This document shows positions 1-8,280 of a DNA stretch of 64,000 bases, piece by piece (the first letter of the stretch is position 1; each line of letters opens with the position of its first letter). The translations under genes and the position numbers were made by a program. The DNA is from Paracoccus sediminilitoris (GTDB lineage: Bacteria > Pseudomonadota > Alphaproteobacteria > Rhodobacterales > Rhodobacteraceae), in contig NZ_QJPK01000011.1 in the NCBI RefSeq assembly GCF_003259195.1, positions 1 to 64,000 of the forward strand, written 5' to 3'. Below the pieces are notes generated by a model. It was not told where the DNA came from, did no database searches, and worked only from the letters and a program-made list of their open reading frames with translations.

Positions 1-52
1 GTGAAGCGGTGTTTAGGCAAACCAACAAACAGACGCAAGCAGGTTTTTGAAA

Positions 53-69
53 GTTTCATGAAATGAAAC
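53..69. repeat. Short palindrome in left-edge intergenic DNA
   Basis: GTTTCAT and ATGAAAC arms flank a 3-nt centre. The palindrome lies in the A-rich stretch (1-158) downstream of the sulfide dehydrogenase flavoprotein gene. I see no gene in 1-158. It could be a weak transcription end or an operator for a gene left of the window; there is no T-run to support a terminator. Confidence 0.35.
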
Positions 70-158
70 CAGACGATCACCGCAATCACCTGAAATCAAA
101 CAAAGAATTCATGCAAAAATCTGAAAAACAACAACGCAGACGTACAAGAAATAACGAA

Positions 159-1436
159 TCACGCCTCTGATTCACCAAAGAGTTCGGTGGTGATCCCGTC
201 ATACCAGGATTCGGCTTCGACCGCGGTGGCCTTTCGACGGTCGTCATCCTCGGACGGTTGGCTGACAAAGTTCTCCGTCGCCACGATCCGCCCATTTTGG
301 GCCACGTATCTTGCCCCGACCCGCACTGCGTCCCCGGGCGCCAGCAGTGACCAGCAGATATTGGCATAGGTCGGCGCGAAAGACGGTGCATCGGTCAACT
401 GGGCTGCAATGCTGTCGGCGACGACCCGCGCCTGTGAATTCGCGGCATAGGCCGATTTCGGCATGTCACCCTGATCTGCGCTGTCACCCAGCACATGGAT
501 GTTGGGGTCCGCTAGGGCCGTCATGGTGGTACCGTCAACGGGCGCCCAACCCGTGTCGTTCGTCAACCCTGCAAGATCGGCGATCATGCCCGCCTTTTGT
601 GCCGGGATGACATTGCACAGATCGACTGCTTGCGCCTGTCCATCCACAATGACCTGGCGGTCGGCGGGGCGCAGCTGCAGGTCGGCCCCGCCGAAATCGG
701 GGCCGATGCGTTCAACCATTCCGGGATAATGATGCTGCCAGCCCTCCATGAACAGGGCCTGCTTGGCAAAGGCGGGCTTGGGGTCGAAGATCAGGATCTT
801 GGCCGTCGGATTGTGGCGCGCGAACAGATGGGCGACCATGCTGACCCTTTCATAGGGTCCGGGCGGACAGCGATAGGGATTGGGGGGCGCGACCATCGCG
901 AAAAGGCCACCATGTGGCATGTCGCGAAGCAGGCGCGCCAACAGCTGGGTCTGAGGCCCCGCCCGATAGGCATGTGGCATCGTCTGCGCGTCGTCCATCG
1001 TCCAGCCCGGAACCGACCCTTCGACGAAATCGATCCCCGGCGACAAGACCAGCCGGTCATAGGAAAGCCGGGCGCCCCCGGCCAGTGCAAGGACGCGCCG
1101 GTCGCGATCGACGGCAATGGCGCGGTCGTGGATCACCTGAACCCCTGCGCCCGACATGCGGTCGTATCCGAACTGCAGGCTGTCGAAGCTGCGCAACCCG
1201 CCCAGATAGAGGTTTGAGAAGAAGCAGGTGGTGTAGACCGGCTTCGCCTCGACCAGGGTCACCTGAATGCCGGGGGCGGGGGCCAGCATCCGTGCGACCG
1301 AAGCCCCCCCTGCCCCGCCGCCCACGATCACCACCCTGGCGGTCCCTTTCGCAAGCACGGCCGGGGCGGCCAGCAGCGTCGCGGCGCCGGTGGCAAGAAA
1401 CAGGCGTCGCGATACCGGAACGGCCCTTTGGATCAT
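159..1436 (-). CDS. soxF: Flavocytochrome c sulfide dehydrogenase-type flavoprotein (FccB/SoxF)
   Basis: 425 residues. A twin-arginine signal (SRRLFLATGAATLLAAPAVLA) at the N-terminus predicts Tat export with bound FAD. It is followed by a Rossmann dinucleotide motif (VVIVGGGAGGASVARML) near residue 35. The CFFSNLYLGG stretch near residue 70 and the overall length fit the FccB/SoxF family, periplasmic flavoproteins that oxidise sulfide or stimulate the Sox system. It is the last gene of a soxY-soxZ-flavoprotein set, 1 nt after the soxZ stop. No cytochrome c partner (FccA/SoxE) is visible here; one could lie left of the window. Family assignment is firm; the choice between SoxF and FccB is inferred from the soxYZ linkage. 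Confidence 0.88.
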   Translation of the reverse strand: MIQRAVPVSRRLFLATGAATLLAAPAVLAKGTARVVIVGGGAGGASVARMLAPAPGIQVTLVEAKPVYTTCFFSNLYLGGLRSFDSLQFGYDRMSGAGVQVIHDRAIAVDRDRRVLALAGGARLSYDRLVLSPGIDFVEGSVPGWTMDDAQTMPHAYRAGPQTQLLARLLRDMPHGGLFAMVAPPNPYRCPPGPYERVSMVAHLFARHNPTAKILIFDPKPAFAKQALFMEGWQHHYPGMVERIGPDFGGADLQLRPADRQVIVDGQAQAVDLCNVIPAQKAGMIADLAGLTNDTGWAPVDGTTMTALADPNIHVLGDSADQGDMPKSAYAANSQARVVADSIAAQLTDAPSFAPTYANICWSLLAPGDAVRVGARYVAQNGRIVATENFVSQPSEDDDRRKATAVEAESWYDGITTELFGESEA

Positions 1437-1437
1437 G

Positions 1438-1758
1438 TCATATCACCTTCAGATGACGACTGGCACTGTGAACCTCGCCGGATTCGTCATGCCAGTGAAA
1501 CTGCAGCACGCCCGAACGTTCGGCCACGGCGTCGAATTCGACAAAGGGATCGGCTGAAATCGCAGGCTCGAACGCGATGTCGATGACGGGAATGTCGTCG
1601 AGGGTGCAGACAAAGCGGTGGATGATGCGGCGAGGCACTGTCAGGCCTGTCCGATCGAGGCGCAGGCCGGTTTCCATCGGATGGGTGATCAGCGCGCGGA
1701 TCGTGAAGGCTTGTCCCGCCGGGACAAGATCCGGCATGCGGATGCGGATCCGTGTCAT
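1438..1758 (-). CDS. soxZ: Thiosulfate oxidation carrier complex protein SoxZ
   Basis: 106 residues with the immunoglobulin-like SoxZ fold pattern: RIRIRMPDLVPAG start, LITHPMETG, and FHWHDESGEVHSAS near the end. SoxZ pairs with SoxY to form the periplasmic carrier on which sulfur intermediates are oxidised. I placed the start at the ATG overlapping the soxY stop (ATGA), which gives translational coupling; a GTG nine bases upstream is the alternative. As usual for SoxZ there is no signal peptide, because it is exported bound to SoxY. Confidence 0.92.
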   Translation of the reverse strand: MTRIRIRMPDLVPAGQAFTIRALITHPMETGLRLDRTGLTVPRRIIHRFVCTLDDIPVIDIAFEPAISADPFVEFDAVAERSGVLQFHWHDESGEVHSASRHLKVI

Positions 1759-2180
1759 CCCGCGCACCCTGCGACCAGAACCGCGACCGGCGCTGTCGCC
1801 TGCATGACCGTCCCGTCGGGGTGGCGGGCCAGCGCCATGATGTCTTGGCTCTCTGCAAGGCGGATGCGCGTTGCCAGACGGGCCGTCCCGCTGGCGGGGC
1901 CGAAATCAGCCGTCGCGACCAGAGGCGATTTGCGTGCCAAAGCCAGCAGCATGATGCGAGTCGCCCCTTCGGCCTGGACCTGGACCGGCACCGCGAACCC
2001 GTCTGGCGCCTCGGCGGGCAGGGTCAGCAAGATCCCCCGATCGACGGGCACCGCCCCCTGCGCAAAGGCAGTGATCAGATCCTCGACCGACCCCGCCATC
2101 ACCTGCCCCGGCAGGACCGATGCGACACATCCGGTCAGACCCAACCACAAGGCATCACGGCGCGACAAGGTCACGGTCAT
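1755..2180 (-). CDS. soxY: Thiosulfate oxidation carrier protein SoxY
   Basis: 141 residues. The N-terminus carries a Tat-type signal (SRRDALWLGLTG). The C-terminus ends in VLVAGCAG, with the carrier cysteine third from the end. Sulfur substrates bind covalently to this residue in the SoxYZ complex. The classical tail is GGCGG, so this ending is a slight variant that keeps the key Cys. The ATG is preceded by a strong AGGAGGG ribosome site. It is first in a soxY-soxZ-soxF run. SoxXA, SoxB and SoxCD are not in the window, so a complete pathway would depend on genes elsewhere. Confidence 0.9.
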   Translation of the reverse strand: MTVTLSRRDALWLGLTGCVASVLPGQVMAGSVEDLITAFAQGAVPVDRGILLTLPAEAPDGFAVPVQVQAEGATRIMLLALARKSPLVATADFGPASGTARLATRIRLAESQDIMALARHPDGTVMQATAPVAVLVAGCAG

Positions 2181-2302
2181 GGCTGTCCCTCCTCTGAAGG
2201 AAAGCGTAGCGCCCTGTTCCCGCGTCGCGCAACATCCCTGAGGCCGGACCCATCCAAAGGCCGCAGATCGCAACCGCGATCCACGCCCCCCGGACTGGCG
2301 CG

Positions 2303-3064
2303 TCAGTTCCCGAACATCGCCAGCAGCACCAGATAGAAGACCGACGGGCCCATCAGGCAGCCAAGCCCGGTATAGAAGGTCGCCGTCATCGCGCCATAGG
2401 GCACCAGACGCTTGTCGGTGGCAGCCAAGCCACCGGCAACCCCGCTGGTCGTGCCCATCAGACCGCCATAGGCCATGGCGGATTTGGCATTGTTCAGCCC
2501 GATATAGGGCGCCACGAAGGGCGTGCCGATCATCACCAGAACCGCCTTCAACAGGCCTGCGGCGACCGACAGCGCAATCACCTCGGAACTGGCGCCAAGG
2601 GCCGTGCCGGTGACCGGACCCACGATATAGGTCGCGGCCCCGCCGCCGATCGTCGCCATGCTGATCGCATCGGTATAGCCGAAGGCAGCGGCAACCAGCG
2701 CACCCACAACGAAGGACACGATGATGCCAAGCGCCAGCGCGGTCGCGCCGGCAAGACCCGCCTTGCGGATCTCTCGCATGTCGACGCCGTAAGCGGTCGA
2801 GACGATGGCCAGGTCGCGCAGCATGGAGCCGCCCATCAACCCGATGCCCGAAAACAGCGTCAGATCCGCCAGTCCCTTGGACCCGCCGCTGATCGTGCCG
2901 CCCAGCCATGCCAGGAGCAGGCCGATGATGATGGCAATGGCGGACCCATGCAGCCGCCCTGCCGACAGCTTGTCCGACAGCTGATAGGACACCCACATCA
3001 CCAAGCCGATGACGACGAAGGCAAAGACCAGACCGTTCTTCTCCAGGATTTCGACGATCTCCAT
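2303..3064 (-). CDS. madM: Malonate transporter subunit MadM
   Basis: 253 residues, almost entirely hydrophobic, with about eight to nine predicted membrane segments and glycine-rich loops (GGGAATYIVGPVTGTALG near residue 140, GGLMGTTSGVAGGLAATDKR near 200). Length and pattern match MadM, which with MadL forms a sodium-dependent malonate symporter. It lies 3 nt behind madL and downstream of matA-matB, so it imports the substrate of that pathway. The 122 nt after it contain a small GATCGC/GCGATC hairpin (2266-2281) without a T-run. Confidence 0.92.
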   Translation of the reverse strand: MEIVEILEKNGLVFAFVVIGLVMWVSYQLSDKLSAGRLHGSAIAIIIGLLLAWLGGTISGGSKGLADLTLFSGIGLMGGSMLRDLAIVSTAYGVDMREIRKAGLAGATALALGIIVSFVVGALVAAAFGYTDAISMATIGGGAATYIVGPVTGTALGASSEVIALSVAAGLLKAVLVMIGTPFVAPYIGLNNAKSAMAYGGLMGTTSGVAGGLAATDKRLVPYGAMTATFYTGLGCLMGPSVFYLVLLAMFGN

Positions 3065-3067
3065 GGC

Positions 3068-3460
3068 TCAGGTCTCCTGCGCGGTCAGGGGCGGCAGGGC
3101 TTCGTCCTGTCCGCCGATCCGGGCGACGACGGGAACCAGCGCCATGCAGGCGACGGTCGCACCGACACCGGCGATGATGGCGATGGGCCCGCCGGCCAAG
3201 GCAGCGACGACATTCTGCTGGGCTGCCATGGCCACGACGATGGGGATGTACATCGCGCTCCAGAACAGGATGCCCTGTTCGCTGATGGCGGGCAGGCGCC
3301 CGGTTCGGCGCATCCAGTCGGTGGCGAAGATCAGCAGCAGCATGGCAAAACCCACGCCGCCGACATTGGACTGGACGCCCAGAAGACTGCCCAGCAGGTC
3401 GCCCAGGATGACGCCTGCCAGATGGCAGGCGGCCAGGGCCGCGACTCCGAAGATGATCAT
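3068..3460 (-). CDS. madL: Malonate transporter subunit MadL
   Basis: 130 residues with four predicted membrane helices, starting MIIFGVAALAACHLAG. It is the small partner of MadM in the malonate:Na+ symporter, and family members are about this length. I chose this ATG because GGGAGGAAAC lies immediately upstream and the longer frame has no good ribosome site. Its position between matB and madM in the same orientation makes it part of the malonate operon. Confidence 0.9.
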   Translation of the reverse strand: MIIFGVAALAACHLAGVILGDLLGSLLGVQSNVGGVGFAMLLLIFATDWMRRTGRLPAISEQGILFWSAMYIPIVVAMAAQQNVVAALAGGPIAIIAGVGATVACMALVPVVARIGGQDEALPPLTAQET

Positions 3461-3526
3461 GTTTCCTCCCATGTGATCTGTCCCCCCGTCCCGCACCCTC
3501 CTCCGGCGCGGGCGGGGGGCTGTAAG

Positions 3527-5035
3527 TCAGGCGTAGGTGTCGGCGTATTCCTTGCGCAGCTGTGCCTTTTGAACCTTGCCCATGACGTTGCGCGGCAAGG
3601 CGTCCGCGACGAAGACGCGCTTGGGCTGCTTGAAGCGGGCCAGGCCGTCGGCCAGCAGGGCGCGGATCGCGTCGGGATCGACGGTCGCACCGGCACGGGG
3701 CACGACGATGGCGGTCACGGCCTCGCCCAGATCCGGATGGGGCAGGCCGATCACGGCGCTTTCCAAGACGCCGGGAAGGGCATCGATCGCCTCCTCGACC
3801 TCCTTGGGATAGACGTTGTAGCCGCCCGAGATGACCAGATCCTTGTCCCGCCCCACGATGCGCAGATAGCCGTCATCGCCGATCTCCCCCAGATCGCCGG
3901 TGATGAAGAAGCCGTCATCGCGGAATTCGGAGGCAGTCTTTTCGGGCATGTTCCAATAGCCTTCGAAGACATTCGGGCCCTTGACCTCGATCAGGCCGAT
4001 CTGACCCTTCGGCAGGACCGCCCCGCTGTCGCGATCCGCGATGCGTAGCGTGATGCCGGGCAGCGCCATGCCCACGGCGCCGGGAATGCGGTCGCCGTCA
4101 TAGGGGTTCGACGCGATCATGCAGGTTTCCGTCATGCCATAGCGTTCCAGGATCGCCATGCCGGTGCGTTCCTGGAAGGCACGATGATCCTCGGCCAGCA
4201 GCGGTGCCGATCCCGACACGAACAGCCGCATGTTCGCTGTCGCCTGTTCGGTCAGACGGTCCGATTTCAGCAGGCGGGTATAGAAGGTCGGCACCCCCAT
4301 CAGCACCGTCGCATCCGCCATCAGGTCGATCACCTCGTCGGCGTCGAACCGGGTCAGGAAGATCATCGTGGCGCCGGCCGTCAGCGCCATGTTGGCCGCG
4401 ACGAACAGACCGTGAGTGTGGAAGATCGGCAGGGCGTGGATCAGCCGGTCGTTTTCAGTGAAGCGCCAGTGGTCCAACAGCGCCTCGGTGTTCGACACCA
4501 GGTTGCCGTGGGTCAGGACCGCTCCCTTGGATCGGCCCGTCGTTCCCGAGGTATAGAGGATCGCCGCGCGGTCATCGGGCCCTGCGATATGGCTGTCCGC
4601 GCGGGGTGCGGCGCCGGCCGCCTTGTCCATCAATGTGCCGTCACCCGCCGCCCCAAGCGTCTGCACCGTCAGCGCGTCCCCCGCACGATGGGCATGGGTC
4701 TGTTCCTGCGCAGGGTCGCAGACGAACAGGCGCGGCGCGGCGTCACCGATGAAATAGTCGATTTCGGGGCCGGTATATGCGGTGTTCAGCGGCAGGAAGA
4801 TTGCCCCCACCCTCAGCACCGCCAGATAGAGCGCGATGGCCTCGGGCGATTTTTCGACCTGGACGGCCACGCGGTCGCCAGGGGCGACGTCGAGGTCGCC
4901 CAAGACCGTGGCCAGTCGCCCGACCAGATCCTGCATGGCGGCAAAGCTGATGTCGGGTTGGCCGGGCCTTATGAAAAGCGGCTTGTCGCCATGCGTGGCA
5001 GCGGCCTTGGTGAAATTCTGTTCTATGGTCTGCAT
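3527..5035 (-). CDS. matB: Malonyl-CoA synthetase MatB
   Basis: 502 residues of the acyl-adenylate-forming superfamily. The AMP-binding P-loop YTSGTTGRSK is at residues 161-170. RYGMTET and the ITGDLGEIGDDGYLRIVGR adenylate/hinge region follow, and the catalytic lysine motif GKVQKAQLRKEY is at the C-terminus. It converts malonate, ATP and CoA to malonyl-CoA. The specific call rests on length and on the neighbours: matA (malonyl-CoA decarboxylase) upstream and madLM downstream. A general acyl-CoA ligase is the fallback. Confidence 0.92.
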   Translation of the reverse strand: MQTIEQNFTKAAATHGDKPLFIRPGQPDISFAAMQDLVGRLATVLGDLDVAPGDRVAVQVEKSPEAIALYLAVLRVGAIFLPLNTAYTGPEIDYFIGDAAPRLFVCDPAQEQTHAHRAGDALTVQTLGAAGDGTLMDKAAGAAPRADSHIAGPDDRAAILYTSGTTGRSKGAVLTHGNLVSNTEALLDHWRFTENDRLIHALPIFHTHGLFVAANMALTAGATMIFLTRFDADEVIDLMADATVLMGVPTFYTRLLKSDRLTEQATANMRLFVSGSAPLLAEDHRAFQERTGMAILERYGMTETCMIASNPYDGDRIPGAVGMALPGITLRIADRDSGAVLPKGQIGLIEVKGPNVFEGYWNMPEKTASEFRDDGFFITGDLGEIGDDGYLRIVGRDKDLVISGGYNVYPKEVEEAIDALPGVLESAVIGLPHPDLGEAVTAIVVPRAGATVDPDAIRALLADGLARFKQPKRVFVADALPRNVMGKVQKAQLRKEYADTYA

Positions 5036-5052
5036 CGTCAGGTGCCTTTCCT

Positions 5053-6372
5053 TCAGCTTTTCAACGCATCGGCCAGCTGGTCGCCATGGGCCACGGTCTG
5101 GTCGCGGACGAACGCCTCGTGTCGCGCCTCGATCTGCGTCACTTCGTAAAGATAGTTGATCATCAAGCCATGCGCCGCCTTCATGGCCGAAGGGGCCATG
5201 TCACCCGGCCAGTTCAGGCGATGGGCGGATGCGCCGTTGCCAAGGTGGAAGCGGGCCACCGGATCGGCGGGCATGCCCCCCCTGCCCCGCTCGACCACGA
5301 TATAGCGGGCGGCAAGCGCCAGCACCTCGGGGCGCAAAGCCTCGATCCGGTCGGGATCGTGCTGCCAGTCCGCTGCCTGCAGAGCCTGCGACAGCACGCG
5401 GGCGCGTTCGTCGTCTTGCGCCGCCAGCCAGCGGGCAAAGCCCGGCACCGGGGACAGCGTGACGAAGGTCTTCAGCTGCGGCAGCTCGGCCGACAGTTCG
5501 GCGACCACCTGCTTGATCAGGAAATTGCCGAAGGACACGCCCTTCAGGCCTGCCAAGCTGTTGTTGATGGAATAGAAGACCGCCGTATCGGCCTGCGCCT
5601 GCGCCTCACCCTCGGGTGCGGTCAAGATGGGGGCGATGGCATCGGGAATGCCACGGGTCAATGCGACTTCGACAAAAATCAGCGGCACGTCACCCGTCGC
5701 CGGATGAAAGAAGGCGTAAAGTCTGCGATCCGCCGGTGCCAGACGCCGTTTCAGGTCATCCCAACCCTGCATTCGGTGCACGCTTTCATAGCGCATGATT
5801 TGTTCCAGGATCGCCGCAGGCGCATTCCAGTCGATCCGTCGCATCGACAGGAACCCGCGATTGAACCACGAGGCCAGCAGATGCGCGAAATCCTGATCGA
5901 TGGCGGCAAGCGAGGCGTCTTGTTCGATCGCCTGCAACAGGTCGCGACGCATGGCCACCAGTTGTGGCGTGGCACCGGGGGCCAGGTTCAGGCGGCGCAG
6001 CAATGTCTGGCGGGCGGGCTCGACCACGCGAAACAGATCGGCCACGGCGGCGGCATCGGGGTTGGCATCCCATGCACCATAGGCTTGGCGGATGCTGTCT
6101 GCATCGACACCGTAATCATCGCGAAGCCGCTGGAAGAAACGCAGCTTTTCGTCGGCCTGCAATTCCGCATAGGCCCGCAGCGCCTGTTCCGCGACCGCCA
6201 CCCGCGCGGCGTCCCCGATGCGACCCATCAGCACCGAACAGGCGGCGGCGATACGTTCGGATGCCGGGCGCGCCAAGGCCTTCAACGTATCGGCCTCATC
6301 GCCCGAATTGCGACCGCGGCGGGTCACTGCCTCGACGAAATCGGTCAAAAATGCCAGACGCTGTTTCACCAT
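5053..6372 (-). CDS. matA: Malonyl-CoA decarboxylase MatA
   Basis: 439 residues with the two-part malonyl-CoA decarboxylase layout: a helical N-terminal domain, then a GNAT-like catalytic domain (FVEVALTRGIPDAIAPIL, FYSINNSLAGLKGVSFGNFL, FVTLSPVPGF). The GAxAHRLNWPGD and GLMINYLYEV segments near the end carry the conserved His and Tyr region. It releases CO2 from malonyl-CoA to give acetyl-CoA. The start is the ATG followed by VKQRLAFL; the longer frame would run over the probable operator and promoter. It is the first gene of matA-matB-madL-madM and divergent from matR. Confidence 0.93.
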   Translation of the reverse strand: MVKQRLAFLTDFVEAVTRRGRNSGDEADTLKALARPASERIAAACSVLMGRIGDAARVAVAEQALRAYAELQADEKLRFFQRLRDDYGVDADSIRQAYGAWDANPDAAAVADLFRVVEPARQTLLRRLNLAPGATPQLVAMRRDLLQAIEQDASLAAIDQDFAHLLASWFNRGFLSMRRIDWNAPAAILEQIMRYESVHRMQGWDDLKRRLAPADRRLYAFFHPATGDVPLIFVEVALTRGIPDAIAPILTAPEGEAQAQADTAVFYSINNSLAGLKGVSFGNFLIKQVVAELSAELPQLKTFVTLSPVPGFARWLAAQDDERARVLSQALQAADWQHDPDRIEALRPEVLALAARYIVVERGRGGMPADPVARFHLGNGASAHRLNWPGDMAPSAMKAAHGLMINYLYEVTQIEARHEAFVRDQTVAHGDQLADALKS

Positions 6373-6391
6373 GTTCCGATCCTCCCCCTCG

Positions 6392-6427
6392 GTTGATATA
6401 CACGGTACATGAGTTGATGTATATAAC
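6392..6427. promoter_or_regulatory. Probable MatR operator in the matA-matR intergenic region
   Basis: Imperfect inverted arms GTTGATATACAC (6392-6403) and GATGTATATAAC (6416-6427) lie centrally between the divergent matA and matR starts, in an AT-rich patch within GC-rich DNA. The placement fits a GntR-family operator that lets malonate or malonyl-CoA control both genes. Function is inferred from position and symmetry only. Confidence 0.6.
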
Positions 6428-6491
6428 AAGCTGATTGGTGGACTTTTGCTGCGGCGAAGCGTGCAATCGCCGCAGGGAACGGGACGGACAC

Positions 6492-7160
6492 ATGACACTT
6501 CCGACTGCGGTACGGATCAGGCTGGCCTTGGAAAACGCTATCGTCGACGGGGAATATCACCCCGGTGACCGGATCGACCCCGACCGTATCGCGGCCGATT
6601 ACGGGTGTTCCCGCACGCCCGTGCGCGAGGCGTTGCAGGCGCTGGAAACGTCGGGCCTGTTGGTCGTCCAACCCAAGCGCGGCACTTTCGTCACCAAGCT
6701 CACCGTGACCGAGCTGATGCACCGTTTCGAAGTGATGGCCCAGCAGGAGGCATTCTGTGCAGCTCTTGCCTGTCGCCGCGCCGATGCGGATGATCTTCAA
6801 GCCATCCGTACAAGCCTGCAGGCCTGCGAAGAGGCGGCGCAGGCGGGGGACAGCGACGCTTATTACGCGCGGAACACGCAGTTTCACCAAGCCATCTATG
6901 CGGCCGCCCACAATCCCTTCCTCAGGGCCGAAACGCTGCGCCTGCAGGCGATGCTGCAGCCTTACCGTCGGCGTCAACTGCAGGCGCGCGGTCGCGTGCA
7001 GAGGTCGATGGCCGAACATCGCTCCATTGCCGATGCCATCAGGACGGGCGACAGCGCCGCGGCATCACAGGCGATGACTGATCACGTCCTTGTCCAAGGA
7101 GAGAGGTTTCGCGACTTGGTGGCCATGCTGGACAGCCTGTCCTCGCGGCAGGCGGGCTGA
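6492..7160 (+). CDS. matR: GntR/FadR-family regulator of malonate genes (MatR-like)
   Basis: 222 residues. The winged-helix N-terminus (LENAIVDGEYHPGDRI, YGCSRTPVREALQALETSG, VVQPKRGTFV) is typical GntR. An all-helical FCD ligand domain follows from about residue 80, with the FHQAIYAAAHNP motif and histidines expected to coordinate a metal/ligand (EHRSIADAI). It is divergent from matA across a short region holding a dyad. By analogy with rhizobial MatR it should repress the mat operon until malonate or malonyl-CoA is present. Family is clear; ligand is inferred from context. Confidence 0.85.
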   Translation: MTLPTAVRIRLALENAIVDGEYHPGDRIDPDRIAADYGCSRTPVREALQALETSGLLVVQPKRGTFVTKLTVTELMHRFEVMAQQEAFCAALACRRADADDLQAIRTSLQACEEAAQAGDSDAYYARNTQFHQAIYAAAHNPFLRAETLRLQAMLQPYRRRQLQARGRVQRSMAEHRSIADAIRTGDSAAASQAMTDHVLVQGERFRDLVAMLDSLSSRQAG

Positions 7161-7170
7161 CCCCCCTGCC

Positions 7171-8112
7171 CTATCCCGGCGGCGTGCCGGCGCGACGTTG
7201 GCGTGTCCGTTCAAGCCCCAGCTTATGTTCACGCCAGATGATCAGAATGCCGGCCAAGATCACCACCGAAGCGCCCCCCAGAACCGTGCTGGACGGCATT
7301 TCCCCAAACACCGTCCAGCCTATCAGCACCGCCAGGATCATCGAGGCATAGTCGAAGGGCGCCACCACCGAGGCATCGGCAAACCGATAGGACGATGTCA
7401 GCAGGATCTGCCCCAGACCGCCCAGCACCCCGGTCAGGACCAGCATCGCCAGCGTTCCGCCTGTGGGCATCACCCACCCGAAGGGCAATGTGATCAGCGA
7501 AAGCAGGGTTGAGGTGATCGAGAACCAGAAGACGATCGCCGAAGTCCGTTCCTGCTGGACCAGCTTGCGCACGAAGATCTGCGCCAGTGCCGCGCATGAC
7601 GCCCCCATCAGTGCCACTACTGCGCCCAACATATGGGCAGGATCAGACGGCCCTACGCCGGTCAGTTGTGGTGACAGGACAATCAACACGCCCGCCAGCC
7701 CCAACGCGACCATTCCAAGTCGGAATGCGCGGACGTCTTCGCCCAGAAACATCCCCGCAAAGATCACCACCAGCAAGGGCGCTGCATAGCCGATCGCCGT
7801 CGCTTCGGGGAAGGCCAGCAGGGATAGCGCCCAGAAGTTGAAGCCCATGGCCGCCGTGCCGACGATACCACGATAGAAGTGGCCCATCGGACGAGAGGTG
7901 GTCAGCCCGACCCGAAGTTCGGATCGGAAGACCAACCACAGCAGGATGACGGGCAGCGCAAAAAACGAACGAAAGAACACCTGTTGACCGGGCGGAACGG
8001 GCACATCCTCGATCGAGGTCGCCTTGACCAGCGCCGCCATGACCGTGAAGACGCTGACACTGGCGCATTTCAGGACGATACCCCGCAAAGGGGCCGCGTT
8101 TGTCTGGATCAT
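7171..8112 (-). CDS. DMT-superfamily (EamA) transporter
   Basis: 313 residues with about ten predicted membrane helices arranged as two EamA repeats (roughly residues 10-150 and 160-300). Examples are FYRGIVGTAAMGFNFWALSLLAFPEATAIGYAAP in the first half and LLTSSYRFADASVVAPFDYASMILAVLIGW in the second. Members of this family export amino acids, nucleotides or other metabolites, and the substrate cannot be read from sequence. It is convergent with matR (10 nt apart) and is the last gene before the replication module, with no obvious partner. Confidence 0.85.
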   Translation of the reverse strand: MIQTNAAPLRGIVLKCASVSVFTVMAALVKATSIEDVPVPPGQQVFFRSFFALPVILLWLVFRSELRVGLTTSRPMGHFYRGIVGTAAMGFNFWALSLLAFPEATAIGYAAPLLVVIFAGMFLGEDVRAFRLGMVALGLAGVLIVLSPQLTGVGPSDPAHMLGAVVALMGASCAALAQIFVRKLVQQERTSAIVFWFSITSTLLSLITLPFGWVMPTGGTLAMLVLTGVLGGLGQILLTSSYRFADASVVAPFDYASMILAVLIGWTVFGEMPSSTVLGGASVVILAGILIIWREHKLGLERTRQRRAGTPPG

Positions 8113-8260
8113 GGAAATGCCTTTGCTGGGTCGCAGAATTGCTAACGCCAGTTTGCACGATGTGCAACTGCTATCTCGCAGATTCAGGCACGCTCAGCAT
8201 CGCTATGTTATTGAAATAAATCGTCTATTTTTTTCGCGACACTGGCTCTGTCAAGCGGAT

Positions 8261-8276
8261 CTTCCCCGTGGGGAAG
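8261..8276. repeat. Candidate parS site 1
   Basis: CTTCCCCGTGGGGAAG, an inverted repeat with 7-nt arms and a GT centre (8-nt arms if flanking T/A are counted), 4 nt beyond the parB stop codon. It is one of four copies found only in the par region and a probable ParB centromere site. Confidence 0.75.
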
Positions 8277-8280
8277 ACCG

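Noticed and set aside
2266..2281. GATCGC-AACC-GCGATC hairpin after madM as a terminator
   Set aside because: Short 6-bp stem without a T-run; not enough to call a terminator.
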